A stretch of 40,888 nucleotides of DNA from an uncultured Erysipelotrichaceae bacterium (GCA_902793635.1 CADBEA010000020.1:1-40888), one strand, 5' to 3'; shown: positions 14,355 through 24,800, counted from the stretch's first letter. Notes: a model not told the origin generated them from the sequence alone. Translations and numbers: made by a program.

Positions 14355-14933
14355 ATGAATGATACGACAAAGAAACTGACAAAAATCGCAATTCTGGGAG
14401 CTCTGGCCGCGGTGCTGATGTGGATCGAATTCGCCATACCACCGTTCCCGAGTTTCTACAAACTGGACTTCAGTGAAGTGCCGGTACTGCTTGGTGCTTT
14501 CTCAATGGGCCCGCTGGAAGGCATTGCCATTGAAGCGGTCAAGATCCTCATCAAACTGCTGATCAAGCCGACTTCCACCATGTTCATCGGTGAACTGGCG
14601 AACTTTATCGTCGGTGTCGCGCTGGTTGTTCCGGCGGCTATGATCTACACCCGTAACAAGACCAAGAAGAGCGCCATCATCGGTATGGCTGTCGGTACGG
14701 TATGCATGGGTATTGCCGGAGCGCTGTTCAACTACTTTGTCCTTCTGCCGATGTATGTCAATGTCATGGGACTGGATGCGATCCTCGGAGCAGCCAGTGA
14801 CATGTCTGTTATCAAGAATCTCGAGACGCTGGTCATCTTCGGAACCTTACCGTTCAATATGATCAAAGGTATCATCGTCAGTGTGGTCACGACCCTGATG
14901 TACAAGCATCTCTCACCGCTTCTGCACCGTTAA
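14355..14933 (+). CDS. ribU: riboflavin ECF transporter substrate-binding component RibU
   Basis: A 192-residue membrane protein of the ECF S-component family, with about six hydrophobic helices (IAILGALAAVLMWIEFAIPP at the start; the last near VIFGTLPFNMIKGIIVSVVT). The segment FYKLDFSEVPVLLGAFSMGP and the GPLEGIAIEAVKILIK loop are typical of RibU proteins. It would bind riboflavin and work with the shared EcfA/EcfA'/EcfT energising module, which is not in this window. AGGGAGG lies just before ATG 14355; an open frame extends upstream into the riboswitch but is not translated. FMN control from the riboswitch strongly supports the substrate. Confidence 0.92.
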   Translation: MNDTTKKLTKIAILGALAAVLMWIEFAIPPFPSFYKLDFSEVPVLLGAFSMGPLEGIAIEAVKILIKLLIKPTSTMFIGELANFIVGVALVVPAAMIYTRNKTKKSAIIGMAVGTVCMGIAGALFNYFVLLPMYVNVMGLDAILGAASDMSVIKNLETLVIFGTLPFNMIKGIIVSVVTTLMYKHLSPLLHR

Positions 14934-14944
14934 CTGCTGATCAG

Positions 14945-14972
14945 CACCTGCCTTTATCTGGCAGGTGTTTTT
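14945..14972 (+). terminator. terminator after ribU
   Basis: CACCTGCC (14945-14952) and GGCAGGTG (14960-14967) form a perfect stem with a 7-nt loop, then TTTTTC. Confidence 0.9.
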
Positions 14973-15077
14973 CTTTGCTTGACAGAGATTCATGGCGGAA
15001 GGCAGTAAAAACAGCGTAAAAACAGGCAAAAAAACAGTCCTGAGGCCTGGATGAGGAGGCGACATTTGATTATCCTA

Positions 15078-15086
15078 TGATATAAT
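15078..15086 (+). promoter_or_regulatory. extended -10 promoter of the cmk-der-gpsA operon
   Basis: TGATATAAT is an extended -10 element 23 nt before the first start codon of the operon. The -35 region (GGCGAC near 15058) is weak. Confidence 0.55.
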
Positions 15087-15108
15087 TATCTGGATATTGG
15101 AGAAATTT

Positions 15109-16098
15109 ATGGCAGAGTTATCACGTACCGAAAAATACAGAGAGCTGAGGAACCGTCTTCAGCATGATATTGATGATGACATTTCGACAAAGGAACTGTC
15201 CAGATATAAACGCCGCCTGAATCAAATTAACTCTGACAACTTCGCGGCTCCGGAGGACTACACCGAAGATGATCATGATGCCGCACATGCCAAAGTGCTG
15301 CCGCCGTCTGATGATCCTATCTTCACGGAAACACCGGAAATCGATCTCGGCTTCAACGCTGACGATATCTTTGAACAGAACGAGAATCATTCCGGCTTTG
15401 ACAATGATTATCTCGATGAGTATATCCGCGAAGTAAAGCAGTACAACATTGATCAGGGACATGCTGTATCCGACAAGACCAGTCTGAATGTTCTGAATCA
15501 GCTGGATGCGACCCGCAAGATGCAGGAAGCGTCTTCCGCGCCGCTGCGTCCTTACCCGCGGCCGGCAACCTCACCGGCACCTGCACCGAAGCCGGCACCG
15601 GAACCGGTCAAACCGGCTGTCAAGCAGCCGAAACCGAAACCAAAACCGAAGGTGGAAGAGATCACCAACGAAACATCGGATATTCCGTACTTCGTACCGC
15701 ACGGCGGAAGCTTCGGCGGCAGTGAGAATACCGAGCGGATGGATCCGATTCCTTCAACTGCACCGGAAGAAGACACCAAGACGATGTCCAAGGAAGACAT
15801 CATGGCGGAAGTACAGAGCCTGGTCAACGGCAAACGTACCGGAACTTCCGATTATATGACTGATGATTCCTACCGCAGTCATCTTGATTCCGACCGCAAT
15901 ACCCGCCAGCAGCTGCTGAATGAAACAACGCAGATGCGGGCTCAGCTGGATGATTATGAAGACAATCTCAGCGAGGTCAACGACAAGATGAATCAGACCA
16001 ACCGGATCCTGAATATTGTTCTGATCGTTCTGATCGTCGCTGTCGCAGTTCTCTTATTGATCGTTCTTTACTGGATCTTCATCGTATCAGGAAGGTAA
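15109..16098 (+). CDS. single-pass membrane protein of unknown function
   Basis: A 329-residue protein without a recognised domain. The N-terminal part is charged and probably cytoplasmic. A Pro/Lys/Ala-rich linker spans about residues 140-185 (PAPAPKPAPEPVKP, then KPKPKPK). A coiled coil (QLLNETTQMRAQLDDYEDNL and SEVNDKMNQTNR) leads directly into one transmembrane helix at the C-terminus (ILNIVLIVLIVAVAVLLLIV). The ATG at 15109 has GGAG 6 nt upstream; a TTG four codons earlier is less likely. It is the first gene of an operon with cmk, der and gpsA, with only 5 nt before cmk. The layout resembles bacterial division or envelope adaptor proteins, but this is only an analogy. Confidence 0.75.
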   Translation: MAELSRTEKYRELRNRLQHDIDDDISTKELSRYKRRLNQINSDNFAAPEDYTEDDHDAAHAKVLPPSDDPIFTETPEIDLGFNADDIFEQNENHSGFDNDYLDEYIREVKQYNIDQGHAVSDKTSLNVLNQLDATRKMQEASSAPLRPYPRPATSPAPAPKPAPEPVKPAVKQPKPKPKPKVEEITNETSDIPYFVPHGGSFGGSENTERMDPIPSTAPEEDTKTMSKEDIMAEVQSLVNGKRTGTSDYMTDDSYRSHLDSDRNTRQQLLNETTQMRAQLDDYEDNLSEVNDKMNQTNRILNIVLIVLIVAVAVLLLIVLYWIFIVSGR

Positions 16099-16103
16099 AA
16101 AAT

Positions 16104-16775
16104 ATGCGTATTAACATTGCTATCGACGGACCGAGTGCTGCCGGAAAAAGCACCATTGCCAAAGAACTGGCAAAGATTCTGAATTACGTTCATCTCGATA
16201 CCGGTGCGATGTACCGCTGCACAGCCCTGAAGGCGCTGCAGAGCGGTATTGCGCTGGATGATGAAGTTGCTGTATGCGAGATGCTGAAGAATACGGATAT
16301 CACTCTGACACCGGACGGAAAGGTCTTCCTGGACGGTAAGGACGTTTCGACAGACATCCGCGCCGATGAAGTCAGTATGGCGGCCAGCGACGTTTCCAAA
16401 CTGGAAAAAGTGCGTGAAGATCTGGTAGCCAGACAGCAGGAAATGGCGAAAGCCAAGGGCTTTATCATGGACGGCCGTGATATCGGCACCGTGGTATTGA
16501 AGGATGCGGAAGTCAAGATCTATATGACAGCGTCCGCTTATGCGAGAGCTGAACGCCGCTACAAGCAGAATATCGAGAAGGGTATTCCGACTTCCGATAT
16601 TGAAACGATCGCCAAGGAAATCGCTGAGCGTGATTATCAGGACATGCACCGTGAACATTCACCGCTGCGCAAGGCTGATGACGCGACTGAGATCGATACT
16701 TCCGACATGACGATTCCGGAAGTGACAGAGGCGATCTATCAGCTCTGTGAAAAATTCCTTCAGAAGGAGGAGTGA
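16104..16775 (+). CDS. cmk: cytidylate kinase
   Basis: A 223-residue CMP kinase that phosphorylates CMP and dCMP with ATP in pyrimidine nucleotide salvage and synthesis. The P-loop GPSAAGKST is at residues 9-17. It is followed by the family motif HLDTGAMYRCTALKAL, by FIMDGRDIGTVVLKDAEVKI (which contains the substrate-binding DGRDIG) and by the lid-like ARAERRYKQNIEKG. The length is typical. AGGAAGG precedes the ATG, and the gene lies 5 nt after the membrane protein gene and 2 nt before der. The cmk-der-gpsA order is common in Bacillota. Confidence 0.96.
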   Translation: MRINIAIDGPSAAGKSTIAKELAKILNYVHLDTGAMYRCTALKALQSGIALDDEVAVCEMLKNTDITLTPDGKVFLDGKDVSTDIRADEVSMAASDVSKLEKVREDLVARQQEMAKAKGFIMDGRDIGTVVLKDAEVKIYMTASAYARAERRYKQNIEKGIPTSDIETIAKEIAERDYQDMHREHSPLRKADDATEIDTSDMTIPEVTEAIYQLCEKFLQKEE

Positions 16776-16777
16776 CA

Positions 16778-18091
16778 ATGAAATCAGGAGTAATTGCGAT
16801 CGTAGGCAGACCGAATGTCGGTAAGTCTACGATCTTTAATCGAATCGCCGGTCAGCGTGTTTCCATTGTCGAAGACACGCCCGGTGTGACCCGTGACCGC
16901 ATCTATGCCAAGGGCGAATGGACCGGCAGTACGTTTCAGCTGATCGACACCGGCGGTATTCAGCTGCAGGATCAGCCTTATCAGGAAGAAATCAGAGCCC
17001 AGGTACAGATAGCCATCAACGAGGCGGACGTCATTCTGATGGTCACCAACGGCAAAACCGGTCTGACTGATGATGACCGTTATATTGCCGGCATCCTGCA
17101 GAGACAGGACAAGCCTGTCGTGCTGGCCGTCAATTTCATCGATGATTCCACCCGGGCCATGAATATCTATGAATTCTATAACCTCGGCATCGGTGATCCG
17201 ATTGCCTGTTCCGGCATTCATGGTATCGGCATCGGTGATATTCTTGACGAATGTGTCAGACTGATGCCGGAAACCGATCCTGATGCCCGTCAGGAAGGCA
17301 TTCATATCGCCGTGATCGGTGAACCGAACGTCGGCAAGTCCTCGCTTGTCAACGCCATCCTCAAAGAAGAACGCTCGATCGTTTCCGATGTACAGGGAAC
17401 GACCAGAGACGCGATCGATACCGCTTTCGAACATGAAGGCAGACCGTATGTCATTGTCGATACCGCCGGTATCCGCAAGCGCGGCAAAGTCTATGAATCA
17501 GTCGAGAAGTATTCGGTGCTGCGGGCTATGACAGCCATTGAGCGCTGTGACGTGGCGCTGTTTTTGATCGACGGAGCGGCCGGCATCCGCGAACAGGACA
17601 AGCATGTGGCGGGTTATGCCAGTGAAGCAGGCAAACCGATCATCATCGTCGTCAACAAGTGGGACGCGGTCGAGAAGGATGACAAGACAATGAATCAGTT
17701 CATTGAACGCATCCGTGTTGAATTTGCTTATCTGTCCTATGCGCCGATCGTTTTCGTCAGTGCGAAAACACACCAGCGCGTCGATACGATCATCCCGGTC
17801 GTCGACAGGGTCTATGAAAATGCCTGCCGCCGTATCCCGACCAACATTCTCAATGAGGTCATCGCTGATACCCAGATCACCAATCCGGCTCCGGCCCGCA
17901 ACGGCAAACGGTTCCGCATTTATTACGCGACTCAGGTTGCGACCCAGCCGCCGACCTTCGTGCTTTCCTGCAATGATCCGAAACTGCTGCATTTCTCCTA
18001 CCAGCGTTTTCTCGAGAATTCACTGCGTCAGGCATTCGATCTTGAAGGAACACCGATCCGTATCATTGTCAGAAAGAAGGTGTCGGAATGA
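16778..18091 (+). CDS. der: ribosome biogenesis GTPase Der
   Basis: A 437-residue tandem GTPase (EngA/Der) needed for 50S subunit maturation. Domain 1 has GRPNVGKST near residue 10 and DTGG; domain 2 has GEPNVGKSS near residue 183 and DTAGIRKRG with NKWD. A C-terminal KH-like domain contains the ITNPAPARNGKRFRIYYATQ segment. In domain 1 the G4 motif, normally N-K-x-D, reads N-F-I-D, so the guanine-contacting Lys is absent. Domain 2 is intact. The ATG at 16778 is chosen because AAGGAGG precedes it; the frame also opens at a GTG two codons earlier. The stop overlaps the gpsA start by 4 nt. Confidence 0.96.
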   Translation: MKSGVIAIVGRPNVGKSTIFNRIAGQRVSIVEDTPGVTRDRIYAKGEWTGSTFQLIDTGGIQLQDQPYQEEIRAQVQIAINEADVILMVTNGKTGLTDDDRYIAGILQRQDKPVVLAVNFIDDSTRAMNIYEFYNLGIGDPIACSGIHGIGIGDILDECVRLMPETDPDARQEGIHIAVIGEPNVGKSSLVNAILKEERSIVSDVQGTTRDAIDTAFEHEGRPYVIVDTAGIRKRGKVYESVEKYSVLRAMTAIERCDVALFLIDGAAGIREQDKHVAGYASEAGKPIIIVVNKWDAVEKDDKTMNQFIERIRVEFAYLSYAPIVFVSAKTHQRVDTIIPVVDRVYENACRRIPTNILNEVIADTQITNPAPARNGKRFRIYYATQVATQPPTFVLSCNDPKLLHFSYQRFLENSLRQAFDLEGTPIRIIVRKKVSE

Positions 18092-19098
18092 AAACCGTAA
18101 TACTCGGCACCGGCAGCTGGGGCACCGCTCTTGGCCAGGTGCTGGCTGACAATCATCAGGAAGTGGTCATGTGGGGCAGAGATCAGACGGAAGTCAACGA
18201 TATCAACCTGCAGCACCGCAACAGCCGTTTCTTTGCTACAGAGATCAATGAAGCACTGAAAGCTTCGGATGATATGAGCATTGTCAAAGATGCCGATATT
18301 CTTCTGCTGGCGGTACCGACCAATGCGATGGAGTCGGTTCTGCAGCAGGCAATCGGATATCTCAGCAAACCGGTCATTGTCATCAATGTCGCCAAGGGTT
18401 TCCATCCGGTTTCCCATAAGCGGCTGTCCCAGGTGATTCAGGAAACCATGCCGGAAGGCACTCTGAAAGCTGTCGTATCACTGATCGGTCCATCTCACGC
18501 GGAAGAAGTCATCATCCGCAAGCTGACCGTCATCAACGCCGTCAGTGACAACGAAGAAGCAGCCGTTCTGATTCAGAAGATGTTCTCAAATGAGTATTTC
18601 CGTGTTTATACGAACAACGACGTGACCGGTGCGGAAATCGGTGTCGCGCTGAAGAACATCATGGCGATCGCTTCCGGCGTGCTGGAAGGGGTAGGCCAGG
18701 GCGACAATGCCAAAGCGGCTCTGATCACCAGAGGTCTGGCTGAGATGACCAGATTCGGTGTGCTGCTCGGTGGCCGTCAGGAAACGTTCCTAGGTCTCGA
18801 CGGCGTCGGTGATCTGATCGTCACCTGCACATCCCGTCATTCCCGTAACTTCATGTCAGGTTATGAAATCGGTAAGGCAGGCGGGGCGGCGGAATTCATG
18901 AAGAACAACACGAAAACCGTCGAAGGTATCTTTGCCTGCAAAGTCGTTCATGAAGAAGCGATGCGGCTTGGCATTGAAATGCCGATCACCGATCAGGTAT
19001 ATGCCGTACTGTATGAAAACAAAGATCCTCATCAGGCTATTTCCGAACTGATGGCCCGTGATCTGAAAAAAGAGGGAAAAGGCAATTACAAGCGCTGA
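18088..19098 (+). CDS. gpsA: NAD(P)-dependent glycerol-3-phosphate dehydrogenase
   Basis: A 336-residue enzyme that reduces dihydroxyacetone phosphate to sn-glycerol-3-phosphate for phospholipid synthesis. The Rossmann motif GTGSWGTALG is at residues 7-16. NVAKGF, the IGPSHAEEV segment and the catalytic region GVALKNIMAIASGVLEG are all present, as is the substrate-binding GDLIVTCTSRHSRNF. The length and motif order are typical. The start overlaps the der stop (ATGA). It is the last gene of the operon and is followed at once by a terminator. Confidence 0.96.
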   Translation: MKTVILGTGSWGTALGQVLADNHQEVVMWGRDQTEVNDINLQHRNSRFFATEINEALKASDDMSIVKDADILLLAVPTNAMESVLQQAIGYLSKPVIVINVAKGFHPVSHKRLSQVIQETMPEGTLKAVVSLIGPSHAEEVIIRKLTVINAVSDNEEAAVLIQKMFSNEYFRVYTNNDVTGAEIGVALKNIMAIASGVLEGVGQGDNAKAALITRGLAEMTRFGVLLGGRQETFLGLDGVGDLIVTCTSRHSRNFMSGYEIGKAGGAAEFMKNNTKTVEGIFACKVVHEEAMRLGIEMPITDQVYAVLYENKDPHQAISELMARDLKKEGKGNYKR

Positions 19099-19100
19099 AA

Positions 19101-19125
19101 GACATACATGACGTATGTCTTTTTC
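19101..19125 (+). terminator. terminator after gpsA
   Basis: GACATAC (19101-19107) and GTATGTC (19113-19119) form a perfect stem with a 5-nt loop, and TTTTTC follows. Confidence 0.88.
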
Positions 19126-19134
19126 ATTTGCGGA

Positions 19135-19168
19135 TAACAAAAGAAAGAGGACTGGATGTCCTCTTTCT
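19135..19168 (-). terminator. terminator of the leftward PBP gene
   Basis: GAAAGAGGAC (19144-19153) and GTCCTCTTTC (19159-19168) form a perfect 10-bp stem. Read on the minus strand it is followed by TTTTGTT. Confidence 0.82.
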
Positions 19169-19184
19169 GTTCATGTATGGTGAT

Positions 19185-21731
19185 TCAGTTTTTTGGCTCC
19201 TCAGGCACTGAGGTGTTTACCGTACAGGCTTCTTCGTTTTCAACGACGGATCCGTCCGGACACGTAAAGGTTGTAGGCTCAGGAGGAGTATCCGGCTGCG
19301 GCGGATCCGGTTCCTCAGGTGGATCCGGTGGTGTATCCGGCTGCGGCTGTACCTTACAGCCACTCGCATCAGGTGCCCACGTACCATCCGGGCACTGATA
19401 GGTATAGGCCGGTTCTTCTGTAGCGGGCTGAGACGGTGCCGTGTTGGTTGTTTCGGCAGGGTCAGATTCCTCATCGTCATCGTCGTCTTCTTCACTCTTG
19501 TCGCTGCGGTAGTTGGTCATCCGGCAGTTGTTGCATTCCGCGCCGGAGATCAGCGGTGAGTTTTCCAGACCGGCGACCGAGGCCATGGAGGTCACGATAC
19601 TGCCGCTGACACCGCCCGGCATAACGTGCGGGAAGGTGCCCTGTACATAGGAGACGGTTGTCAGATCAGGCGGCATCGCAACACCGCCCAGATTGCTTGC
19701 GTAGTATTCTTCGACATCGAGCAGATGCATGTTGATGCGTCCGGTTATATTCAGATTCAGCTTCCACATAGGCATCCAGGTCATGCCGCCCGGTTCACCT
19801 TTGTCATAGCCGAGCCAGACAGCGTTCGTGTAGTTGGATGTGCTGGAAACCATCAGATGGTCTTTGGCCGCACCCTGCGGGATACCGAACTGCAGACCGT
19901 CGTCACCCCAGTCAGTCGTACCGGTCTTGGCGTAGACCGGGTAGCCTCTCTGCAGGACCTGCATGTAGTTGAAGGCACGGTAATTGACGTTGTTTTCCAT
20001 CAGCAGGTCAACCAGATAGCAGCTGCCGGGTGAGAGAACACGGACGTTCTGATTCTGCGGGTAATATGTTTCACCGCTTTCCAGTTCAACTTTGCGGACG
20101 GTATGCGGCTCGTTGTATACACCGAGATTGATCATCGTCGCATGAGCACCGGCCAGTTCCTTGACAGTCAGTTCGAACTGGTTGGCACCAATGGCATATG
20201 ACAGGTGGAAGGTGTCATAGTCGGCATGGCTGATACCCATGTCCTTCAGATATTTGACAATGACGTCGCTGCCGACTTTCTCCTGCACACGCTGCAGGGT
20301 GATGATAGCGGGAATGTTAAGCGAGCTGCCGACCGCGTCACGGATACTGACCATGCCGGAGTAGTTGCCGGTGGCATTGACCAGGATACGGCTTTCACCC
20401 GGATAGGTGATCGGCTTGTCTTCCAGAACTTCGTCCATCGAATAGCCAAGGTATTCAAAGGCGAGGGCATAGGAGAGGAACGGCTTGACGGAAGAACCTG
20501 GCTGCTTGTACTGCGATGTGGCACGGTTAAGCAGACGGGCGCCGCCGCTGTAATAACGGCCGCCGCCGATGCCGGCGATCTCACCGTTGGTATTGTTGAC
20601 TGAGATAATGGCACACTGTATCAGTTCATCAGGGAAGATAATATCGGTCTGTTCGTTTTCGATTGCTTCGATTTCGTCCTGAATGCCGGGGATCAGCGCG
20701 GTGTAGATGTTCATGCCGACGTAGACCGGATCATAGCCGGTCATGGCCATGACTTCTTCGAGAACCGCGTCGATATACTGTCCGTACGAACTGCTTTCGA
20801 TGCGCATGTGATCTTCACCGATCAGCTGGTCTTCAACCTTGATGGCCTTAGCCAGGGCGCTTTCTTCTTCGGTGATATAGCCGTGCTGGACCATATAGTC
20901 GAGTACTTCGTTGCGGCGGGCTGTCGCCTTGTCCAGATAGTTGTACGGGTTATAGCCATTCGGCAGGTTGATGATACCGGCCAGCAGGGCGCTTTCACTC
21001 AGATTCAGCTGATTGGTATGTTTGTTGAAGTAATACTGGGCAGCTTTTTCAATGCCGCGGATACGCTGGCCGAAATTCATCTTGTTCAGGAACAGTTCGA
21101 AGATCTGCCGTTTGTCCAGGTAGTGCTCCAGCTCCATCGACAGGATGATCTGCTGGGCTTTATAGTTCAGGGTCGCTTCACGCTCAACACCGCCGGTCTC
21201 GATGTCATCGATCGAGAAGTAGGTATTCTTGACCAGCTGCATCGTGAAGGTGGAGCCGCCCTGGGTATTGTGACGGATCAGGGTTTCAATGGCCGCCTTT
21301 GAGAAACGCGGAATATCGAAACCGTTGTGTGAGAAGAAACGGGAATCTTCGACCGCCAGGAAGGCGTCGATCAGCACTTCCGGACAGTCTTCGTAGGTAA
21401 TGTTCTCACGGTAGTAAGTACCGATTTCCGTTACCAGCGAACCGTTGGCGTCGTAGATCTTACTGGATTCCTCACTGATGAAGTCGGCAATGCGCAGCTC
21501 CGGCATGCCTTTCAGAAGTTTCTGGGCAAACCAGAGACCGCCGATACCGACAGCGCAGTAGACCGCTACCATGAAAACCATGAAGCCGACGCCGATCCGT
21601 TTCCAGATCAGTTTGCTGCGGGCCTTGGAGCGCTGCTTCCAACGTTCGTCGGAAACATTCTCGAGTTCCTTCAGCTTTTCTGTATCTACTGTATTCACAG
21701 TTATTTCCTTTTTGGTTTTGTCTTTTTTCAT
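19185..21731 (-). CDS. class A penicillin-binding protein (PBP1A family)
   Basis: An 848-residue bifunctional cell-wall synthase. A charged cytoplasmic tail and one transmembrane helix (about residues 46-70) are followed by a GT51 glycosyltransferase with LAVEDSRFFSHNGFD (Glu near residue 128) and QGGSTFTMQLVKNTYF. The transpeptidase domain has GSSVKPF (SxxK, near 413), SSLN and AKTGTTDWG (near 601). The C-terminal tail is unusual: after an acidic DDDDDEE stretch come two short C-P-D-G...C motifs (YQCPDGTWAPDASGC and TFTCPDGSVVENEEAC) joined by Pro/Asp/Glu repeats. The ATG at 21731 is chosen because GGGAGA precedes it; an ATG ten codons upstream lies in the likely promoter. It is transcribed leftward, divergent from dnaE. 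Confidence 0.93.
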   Translation of the reverse strand: MKKDKTKKEITVNTVDTEKLKELENVSDERWKQRSKARSKLIWKRIGVGFMVFMVAVYCAVGIGGLWFAQKLLKGMPELRIADFISEESSKIYDANGSLVTEIGTYYRENITYEDCPEVLIDAFLAVEDSRFFSHNGFDIPRFSKAAIETLIRHNTQGGSTFTMQLVKNTYFSIDDIETGGVEREATLNYKAQQIILSMELEHYLDKRQIFELFLNKMNFGQRIRGIEKAAQYYFNKHTNQLNLSESALLAGIINLPNGYNPYNYLDKATARRNEVLDYMVQHGYITEEESALAKAIKVEDQLIGEDHMRIESSSYGQYIDAVLEEVMAMTGYDPVYVGMNIYTALIPGIQDEIEAIENEQTDIIFPDELIQCAIISVNNTNGEIAGIGGGRYYSGGARLLNRATSQYKQPGSSVKPFLSYALAFEYLGYSMDEVLEDKPITYPGESRILVNATGNYSGMVSIRDAVGSSLNIPAIITLQRVQEKVGSDVIVKYLKDMGISHADYDTFHLSYAIGANQFELTVKELAGAHATMINLGVYNEPHTVRKVELESGETYYPQNQNVRVLSPGSCYLVDLLMENNVNYRAFNYMQVLQRGYPVYAKTGTTDWGDDGLQFGIPQGAAKDHLMVSSTSNYTNAVWLGYDKGEPGGMTWMPMWKLNLNITGRINMHLLDVEEYYASNLGGVAMPPDLTTVSYVQGTFPHVMPGGVSGSIVTSMASVAGLENSPLISGAECNNCRMTNYRSDKSEEDDDDDEESDPAETTNTAPSQPATEEPAYTYQCPDGTWAPDASGCKVQPQPDTPPDPPEEPDPPQPDTPPEPTTFTCPDGSVVENEEACTVNTSVPEEPKN

Positions 21732-21890
21732 ATCGTCTCCCGAATTACTAGAAGCATCCATATTATGTTACCATATTCTGCCGCGGATAAACATCACCAA
21801 CCACCTTGGATTTTCATGAAATCACCGGGATTCATCCTTATATTATTGAAAACACGGTTTTAGCATGGTGAATGGTATATAATGACAAAG

Positions 21891-24800
21891 ATGACGACAC
21901 ATTTAATGGTACGCAGCTGCTATACGCTTCTGGACAGCACCGTCCGTATACCATCCTACGTGCAGAAGACCGCTGAGATGGGTTTTCGTTATGCCGTACT
22001 GAGCGACCGCAATGTCATGCACGGCGTTCCGCTGTTTCTTCGGGAATGCAGGAAATACAATATCAGACCGATCGTTGGTCTGGAAGCGGACTGCCTCTAT
22101 CATGAGCAGACGGTTCCGTTTCTTTTGCTGTGCAAGGACAATATCGGCTATCGGAATCTGATGCGGCTTTCCAGTCTGCTCTGCAGTGAAAACCGGCCGT
22201 GCACTCTGACGGAGCTGAATGAATATGCCGGTCATTGTTTCCTGATTGCCTATGGCGAAGGGGGATGGCTGGATGACGCTCTGATCAGCGGCCGCAGCGA
22301 GGTTATCACGGAACGCCTGCAGATCATGAAGCAGGAACTGCCGCCTTTTGATATCGCCCTGTCATATCAGAACGCTTCTTTGTGGAAGGAACGCAATGCC
22401 ATGCTGAAACGGCTGGCGGTGAATCAGGGCATCCGCACCGCCGCTTTGAACAAAGTCTATTATCTGAACAGGGAAGATGCTGAGGACTACCGTATCCTCT
22501 GCGGCATCCGTACCCAGAAGAATATCAATGACCCGACGCTCGGAGTGATCAGCGGCCGCTATCTGCTTTCCGAACAGGAGATGGCTGCTCTGTACGATCC
22601 GGATGATCTTGGAAGAACCGATGAAATCGCTTCTGAATGCCGGGCGGATTATCAGCTGGAAAAGACCAGTCTGCCGTCCTATCCGGTCAAAAACGGAACC
22701 GACAGCGCCGCGTATCTGCCGCGTCTTTGTCAGGCAGGTTTAAAAAAGCGTTTGCAGGGGAAGAATGATCCGGCCTATCAGAAACGTCTTCAGTATGAAC
22801 TGGACGTTATTGCCCGCATGCATTTTGAAGACTACTTCCTGATCGTCTATGACTTTATCCGTTATGCCCGCAAAAACGGCATCTACGTCGGTCCCGGCCG
22901 GGGCAGCGCCGCCGGCAGTCTTGTTGCCTACTGTCTTGGCATCACAATGGTGGATCCGCTGAAATACGATCTGCTGTTCGAACGTTTCCTGAATCCGGAA
23001 CGAGTATCCATGCCGGATATCGATACGGATATTCCCGACGACCGCCGTGACGAGATCCTGCAGTATGTCTATGAAACATACGGCGAGGAACATATTGCCA
23101 ATATCGTGACGTTCGGCACGCTGGCCGCAAGACAGGTGATCCGTGACGTCGGCAAGGTTTTGAATGTCAATGCCCGCGATATATCCACTTTGCTGAAACT
23201 GATCCCCAACGTGCCGAAAATGACGCTGGAAAAAGCCCTGAAACAGAACAGCCGTCTGAAGCAGATGGCGGAAAGCGACAGCCGTTTTATCCGTCTGTTC
23301 CAGATTGCCGAAAGGCTGGAAGGACTGCCGCGGCATGCGTCAATTCATCCGGCCGGCATCATCATGTCTTCGAAAGAACTGTCGGATGTCATTCCGCTGA
23401 TGCGTCTGCAGGAAGGCATGCGCACCAGTCAGTTCACGATGGATTATCTCGAGGAAAGAGGCCTGATCAAGATGGACTTCCTCGGTCTGCGCAATCTTTC
23501 GCTGATCGACGAAATCGTCCGCAAAATTCAGGAAGAAGATCCTGATTTCAATATCATGAATATCCCGCTCGACGATGAAAAGACATGCCGTCTGTTCGCG
23601 GCGGCTGATACGGTCGGTGTTTTCCAGTTCGAATCGGAAGGTATGAAATCACTGCTGCGGAAAATGCAGCCGGAAACCTTCGCCGATATTACCGCCGCGC
23701 TGGCATTGTACCGACCGGCGTCAATGGAAAGCATCCCGCTGTATATCGAAAATAAAAAACATCCGCAAAGCATCCGTTATCCGGCTGCTGGCCTGGAAGA
23801 AGTCCTGAAGGATACCTTCGGGGTCATGATCTATCAGGAACAGGCGATGAAGACAGCCGAGATCTGCGCCGGTTTCTCGCTTGGCCGGGCTGATGTGCTG
23901 CGTAAAGCGATGTCCAAAAAGAAGGAAGACGAACTGCAGGCGCTGAAGGATGAGTTTGTTTCCGGGTGTCTGCATAATGGCTACAGCCACGAAACAGCTG
24001 AGGAACTGTTCGATCTTGTTTCCCGTTTCGGTGGCTACGGCTTCAACAAATCGCACGCGGTCGCCTACAGTCTGGTATCCTGGCAGCTGGCTTATCTGAA
24101 AGCCAATATGCCGCTGCATTTCTATACGGCGCTTCTCAACCACGTCATCGGTGATGAGACAAGGACGGCTCTCTATATCGACGAATGCCGTCAGAAACAG
24201 ATCCGTGTCTACGCACCGCATATCAACTACAGCACCACAGTCTATCAGCAGAAGAACAGCCGTATCCTCTGTCCGCTCTCAATCGTTAAAGGCGTCGGTG
24301 CCCACGCATCCGAAGCATTGATCACAGAACGTGAGGAAAACGGTCTCTATACGGATTTTTATGATTTCACAGCCCGCGCACTGCTGCGCAAAGTCAGCCG
24401 GGCGATGATCGAGGCATTGATCGACAGCGGCGCGCTTGACTGTTTCCAGATGGGCCGGACGACCATGCGGCAGGGACTGAATGAAGCAATCAGCTATTCG
24501 GAACTCGTGCAGATCCGCCGCGGTGATATCGTGACGATCGACCTCGGCCTTGTATCCAAACCGTCCCCGGTCCGGATGAAGGACGATGACGAGGAAATCA
24601 GCGAACGGGAGAAGGAAGCGCTTGGCTTCAACCTCGGCCTGCAGCCGGTCGTCATCATCCGCGAAAAGAACCGGATCGACGTGCCGCGGCTGGCCAGTAT
24701 CAGTCTGCACAAGGGAACGATCAGCAGTTTCGGCGTGATCCGCAGCGTCCATCAGCACCGCACCCGCAAAGGTGACATGATGGCCTTCCTGAAAGTCGCG

